Assembly (NCBI GenBank): GCA_021202335.1
Contig: JAJQDE010000008.1
Location: 1-35,465, forward strand
DNA from: Lachnospiraceae bacterium
GTDB lineage: Bacteria > Bacillota > Clostridia > Lachnospirales > Lachnospiraceae
DNA: 35,465 nucleotides
Reading direction: 5' to 3'
In this document: piece by piece, positions 33,499-35,465 of the stretch
Numbering within the stretch: position 1 is the stretch's first letter
How the letters are laid out: each line of letters opens with the position of its first letter
The notes under the pieces: model-generated
What the model was told of the DNA's origin: nothing
The model's input: the letters and a program-made list of their open reading frames with translations, nothing else
The model's database searches: none
Position numbers and translations under genes: made by a program

Positions 33499-34071
33499 TT
33501 AAACCGCCACTAACAGCCGTGATATCGGTATTCCTTTCCCATAACATTTCCTGTAACATTCACTGCATATATCAAATGCCTGAAACAGCTTTGCGGACTG
33601 CTTCTCATTTTCATAGACCTTCCAATACCCGCAAAAAACATAGTTATTGCCGGCGTTATCTATGAACCCTTTCACATCGTAATAAGGATATCCGAGAAAA
33701 ATACCTATTTCATGTGGAAAAATATCAGAGGTTTCAATTCTGTCCTTCAGCACATTTAAGGTTGAATTTAAGTCCTCATCTCTTTGATATCCACAGCCGT
33801 AAAGCAATTCCCATACAGCTTCATTATCCAATATGCTTTTTAAAAGCTTTTCCCTAAAAACAAAAATCAGCGCCCTATTTTTTTGATGCTGCAATATCCT
33901 GATATTAATTCCCTTGTCATTGCACATCATATTCAGGCGCGCAACTTCATTCAGCAGATTTTCTTCGCTGCCATACATCATCCCAAACAGATTTGCGCAT
34001 TTAATCCCTGCCAGCGTAGGCGCGCAAAATTCTACCAGATAATCCTCGCATTTTTTTATTTTAACAATCAT
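33499..34071 (-). CDS. DUF3793 family protein
   Basis: The 190-residue protein carries the DUF3793 hallmark FPHEIGIFLGYPYYDVKGFI followed by FCGYWKVYENEKQSAKLFQA and CSECYRKCYGKG, with several Cys near the C-terminus (about 168-175). The N-terminal half contains CAPTLAGIKCANLF. The family is common in Clostridia and often sits beside flavodoxin and iron-transport genes; its biochemical role is unknown. The start is an ATG at 34071. The promoter with paired palindromes upstream suggests that this gene and flavodoxin are repressed together, perhaps by iron. Confidence 0.85.
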   Translation of the reverse strand: MIVKIKKCEDYLVEFCAPTLAGIKCANLFGMMYGSEENLLNEVARLNMMCNDKGINIRILQHQKNRALIFVFREKLLKSILDNEAVWELLYGCGYQRDEDLNSTLNVLKDRIETSDIFPHEIGIFLGYPYYDVKGFIDNAGNNYVFCGYWKVYENEKQSAKLFQAFDICSECYRKCYGKGIPISRLLVAV

Positions 34072-34097
34072 ATAACATCAGTCCTTTTCGGCTATGT

Positions 34098-34113
34098 GTT
34101 AGTTTTGACTAAC
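34098..34113. promoter_or_regulatory. Operator-like palindrome 1 before DUF3793
   Basis: GTTAGTTTTGACTAAC has 6-bp arms (GTTAGT/ACTAAC). It lies about 55 bases downstream of palindrome 2, centre to centre about 56 bp, in the 5' untranslated region. Confidence 0.55.
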
Positions 34114-34125
34114 TCAAGCTTTGAA

Positions 34126-34151
34126 ATATAACGGGCTTGTGCCCGTTATAT
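34126..34151. other. Strong hairpin between the two palindromes
   Basis: ATATAACGGGC-TTGT-GCCCGTTATAT is a perfect 11-bp stem with a 4-base loop in the DUF3793 leader. It lacks a following T run on the minus strand, so it is not an evident terminator; it may stabilise the transcript or space the two operator-like sites. Confidence 0.55.
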
Positions 34152-34153
34152 TG

Positions 34154-34169
34154 GTTAGTTTTTTCTAAC
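34154..34169. promoter_or_regulatory. Operator-like palindrome 2 at the DUF3793 transcription start
   Basis: GTTAGTTTTTTCTAAC repeats the GTTAG/CTAAC arms of palindrome 1 with the same 6-base gap. It begins 7 bases after the -10 box, so it covers the transcription start. DtxR-like iron regulators use TTAG/CTAA-type sites, which fits the flavodoxin context, but other families cannot be excluded. Confidence 0.6.
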
Positions 34170-34176
34170 TCATTAT

Positions 34177-34205
34177 AATATAATACCTTTTAGTCCTTCT
34201 GTCAA
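34177..34205 (-). promoter_or_regulatory. Promoter of the DUF3793-flavodoxin unit
   Basis: On the minus strand consensus TTGACA (34205-34200), 17 bases, TATATT (34182-34177). Transcription would start near 34170. Confidence 0.65.
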
Positions 34206-34280
34206 GTATATATGTTTGAGTTTTCGCCGTTATTTTAGTATAAGGTTCCTTCTTATGCCGCCTACATTAATATGTCAATA

Positions 34281-34359
34281 TTGTATTGATTTTTACATTT
34301 CAGGCACTTTTTTTACATTTTCCATTGCATTTTTTTGAATATTCGTGTATGCTCCAAAT
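34281..34359 (+). repeat. 79-bp direct repeat, left copy, holding the Rpn promoter
   Basis: This stretch recurs at 35387-35465 with 3 differences in 79 bases; the last 50 or so are identical. It contains TTGCAT (34325-34330), 17 bases and TATGCT (34348-34353), a plausible promoter for the Rpn gene, so the repeat is probably a duplicated promoter region. Confidence 0.85.
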
Positions 34360-34409
34360 ACAGGTCTGCGCAAATCCGGTATCAATCTTACGAAAGGACA
34401 CATCTTTTT

Positions 34410-35324
34410 ATGCAATATCAAAACACATTTCACTCTTTTGAGGACGCCCACGGTCCGCTTCCCTACAACATGACCAACGATTATCTTTTCCGCGCCGTGC
34501 TGCAGCGCAACAACTTTGTTCTCTGCGGTCTTATCCGCTCACTCTTACATATCCCGAAGGAGGTTTCCGTCGAGGCGGAAATCACCAACCCGATCGTGCT
34601 CGGCGATTCCATCTCCGACAAGGAAATACGTTTGGACATCAGCCTGATTTTAAACCGTTCCACTCTGATAAACCTTGAAATGCAGGTGGTGAACAGGTTT
34701 AATTGGAAGGAGCGTTCCCTTACCTATCTCTGCCGCTCCTTCGACCAGCTTGAGCACGGCGATGATTATTCGGACATCAAACCCGTAATCCACATCGGTT
34801 TCCTTGACTATACTCTCTTTGACGACGCTCCCGAGTTTTATGCCTCATATATGCTCATGAATGTAAAAAATCACCGCATTTATAGTGACAAATTCAACCT
34901 CCGTGTGGTAGACTTAAATCAAACGGAACTGGCAACTGATGAAGATAAGGCGTACCATATCGACTATTGGGCGCAGCTTTTTAAATCAACCACATGGGAG
35001 GAATTGCATATGTTAGCAGAGAAGGACGAATATATAAGCGAAGCTACAAAGGCGATTTTCCAGGTTACTACTGACGCTCAGGAGCAGAAGCTCCTGCACG
35101 ACCGCAGGGAATATAATAATGATGTACGATATTATAATAAGCAGATTCAGCTTTTGAAAGAGGCACGGCAGGATATCGCTTCGCAGAAACAGGTCATTGA
35201 TGAGCAGCGGCAGGATATTGCCGAAAAAGACAAGGCTCTTGATGAGAAAGACAGGGCTCTTGAAAAACTGTCAGAAGAAATTGCCGCACTGAAAGCTAAA
35301 CTGACGGCATCTGACAACAATTGA
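34410..35324 (+). CDS. Rpn-family PD-(D/E)XK nuclease/transposase-like protein
   Basis: The 304-residue protein starts at the ATG at 34410, with GAAAGGA about 11 bases upstream. The N-terminal half is a PD-(D/E)XK nuclease of the Rpn/PF12784 type: MTNDYLFRAVLQ, then Asp in EIRLDISL (about 76) and Glu-x-Gln in INLEMQVV (about 90-92), ERSLTYLCRSFDQL and IGFLDYTLF. The C-terminal part (about 235-300) is a coiled coil with short charged repeats (QDIAEKDKALDEKDRALEKL). Rpn proteins raise RecA-independent recombination in E. coli and relatives have been reported to act in phage defence. A second product may start inside the gene at 35010. The upstream repeat returns after the gene, suggesting tandem relatives. 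Confidence 0.88.
   Translation: MQYQNTFHSFEDAHGPLPYNMTNDYLFRAVLQRNNFVLCGLIRSLLHIPKEVSVEAEITNPIVLGDSISDKEIRLDISLILNRSTLINLEMQVVNRFNWKERSLTYLCRSFDQLEHGDDYSDIKPVIHIGFLDYTLFDDAPEFYASYMLMNVKNHRIYSDKFNLRVVDLNQTELATDEDKAYHIDYWAQLFKSTTWEELHMLAEKDEYISEATKAIFQVTTDAQEQKLLHDRREYNNDVRYYNKQIQLLKEARQDIASQKQVIDEQRQDIAEKDKALDEKDRALEKLSEEIAALKAKLTASDNN
35010..35324 (+). CDS. Possible intragenic small Rpn product (antitoxin-like)
   Basis: In the same frame as the Rpn gene, GGGAGGA at 34996-35002 stands 7 bases before an ATG at 35010. This is the best ribosome binding site at the locus, better than that of the full gene. The product would be 104 residues: MLAEKDEYISEATKAIF and the whole C-terminal coiled coil, without the nuclease. 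In-frame small proteins from the C-terminus of rpn genes have been reported to block the full-length toxin. Here the Trp-Glu-Glu codons before the Met themselves spell the binding site. Expression is inferred only. Confidence 0.5.
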   Translation: MLAEKDEYISEATKAIFQVTTDAQEQKLLHDRREYNNDVRYYNKQIQLLKEARQDIASQKQVIDEQRQDIAEKDKALDEKDRALEKLSEEIAALKAKLTASDNN

Positions 35325-35336
35325 TTTCGCATTTGT

Positions 35337-35367
35337 TTCCATGGACATACACTTATGTTCATGGGAA
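35337..35367 (+). terminator. Weak terminator-like hairpin after the Rpn gene
   Basis: TTCCATGGACATA and TATGTTCATGGGAA pair with a bulge and a G-T pair around CACT, 12 bases past the stop codon; only a broken A/T-rich stretch (TAAATGTTT) follows. Confidence 0.4.
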
Positions 35368-35386
35368 TAAATGTTTAATACATATT

Positions 35387-35465
35387 TTGTATTGATTTAT
35401 ACATTCCAGTCACTTTTTTTACATTTTCCATTGCATTTTTTTGAATATTCGTGTATGCTCCAAAT
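35387..35465 (+). repeat. 79-bp direct repeat, right copy at the window edge
   Basis: This is the second copy of the Rpn promoter-region repeat, 1106 bp after the first. It ends exactly at the window boundary, so it may extend further and probably precedes another Rpn-type gene. Confidence 0.85.

Noticed and set aside
34126-34151. The strong hairpin before DUF3793 as a terminator
   Set aside because: No T run follows on either strand, and it lies inside the leader of an expressed-looking gene.

Overview
The window looks like chromosome from a Gram-positive gut or rumen anaerobe of class Clostridia, most likely a Lachnospiraceae species. This is inferred from protein style: Glu/Thr-rich secreted pectinase, DUF5722, DUF3793, GGAGG ribosome binding sites, frequent TTG starts and an Rpn/PD-(D/E)XK transposase-like gene. 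No taxonomic search was possible.

Layout. 1-2460: a WYL regulator, then a graveyard holding an IS200/IS605 remnant, an internally shortened TetR gene, a truncated repeat element and pieces of a transporter and a peptide deformylase. 2465-8909: two secreted carbohydrate-active proteins read leftward, a 1543-residue modular pectate lyase and a DUF5722 glycosidase-like protein. 8986-16412: a leftward operon of an OmpR-type response regulator, a sensor kinase, a Gld-type ABC transporter (ATPase, permease, GldG-like protein and a DUF4340 protein broken by one TAG) and a metallophosphoesterase. 16614-18153: a SprA-related metalloprotease-like protein convergent with an M19 dipeptidase. 18413-18486: tRNA-Pro(CGG). 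18564-21392: a GH2 glycosidase with an apparent N-terminal frameshift, coupled to a DUF308 membrane protein, with a divergent TetR regulator. 22168-25727: a larE-larB-larC operon for the nickel-pincer cofactor, led by two small membrane proteins. 25915-30884: a type III restriction-modification system. 31217-32947: a chemoreceptor. 33002-34071: flavodoxin and DUF3793 genes behind a promoter with paired GTTAG/CTAAC palindromes. 34410-35324: an Rpn-family nuclease gene whose promoter region is repeated at the window's right edge.

The most interesting structure is an intergenic RNA-like element that I could match to no known family. Full-architecture copies lie directly before the start codons of the dipeptidase, the lar operon and the chemoreceptor, and partial copies lie at about 2111-2163 and 18535-18555. 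Each full copy has an upstream hairpin, a second hairpin with the stem core TTTGTG/CACAAA, and a loop of that hairpin that is complementary over 8-9 bases to a segment ending next to the Shine-Dalgarno sequence. The loop and tail sequences differ between copies but stay complementary, which suggests a conserved pseudoknot. The second notable structure is an internal ribosome binding site and ATG inside the Rpn gene, which would yield a C-terminal 104-residue product like the intragenic antitoxins reported for this family.
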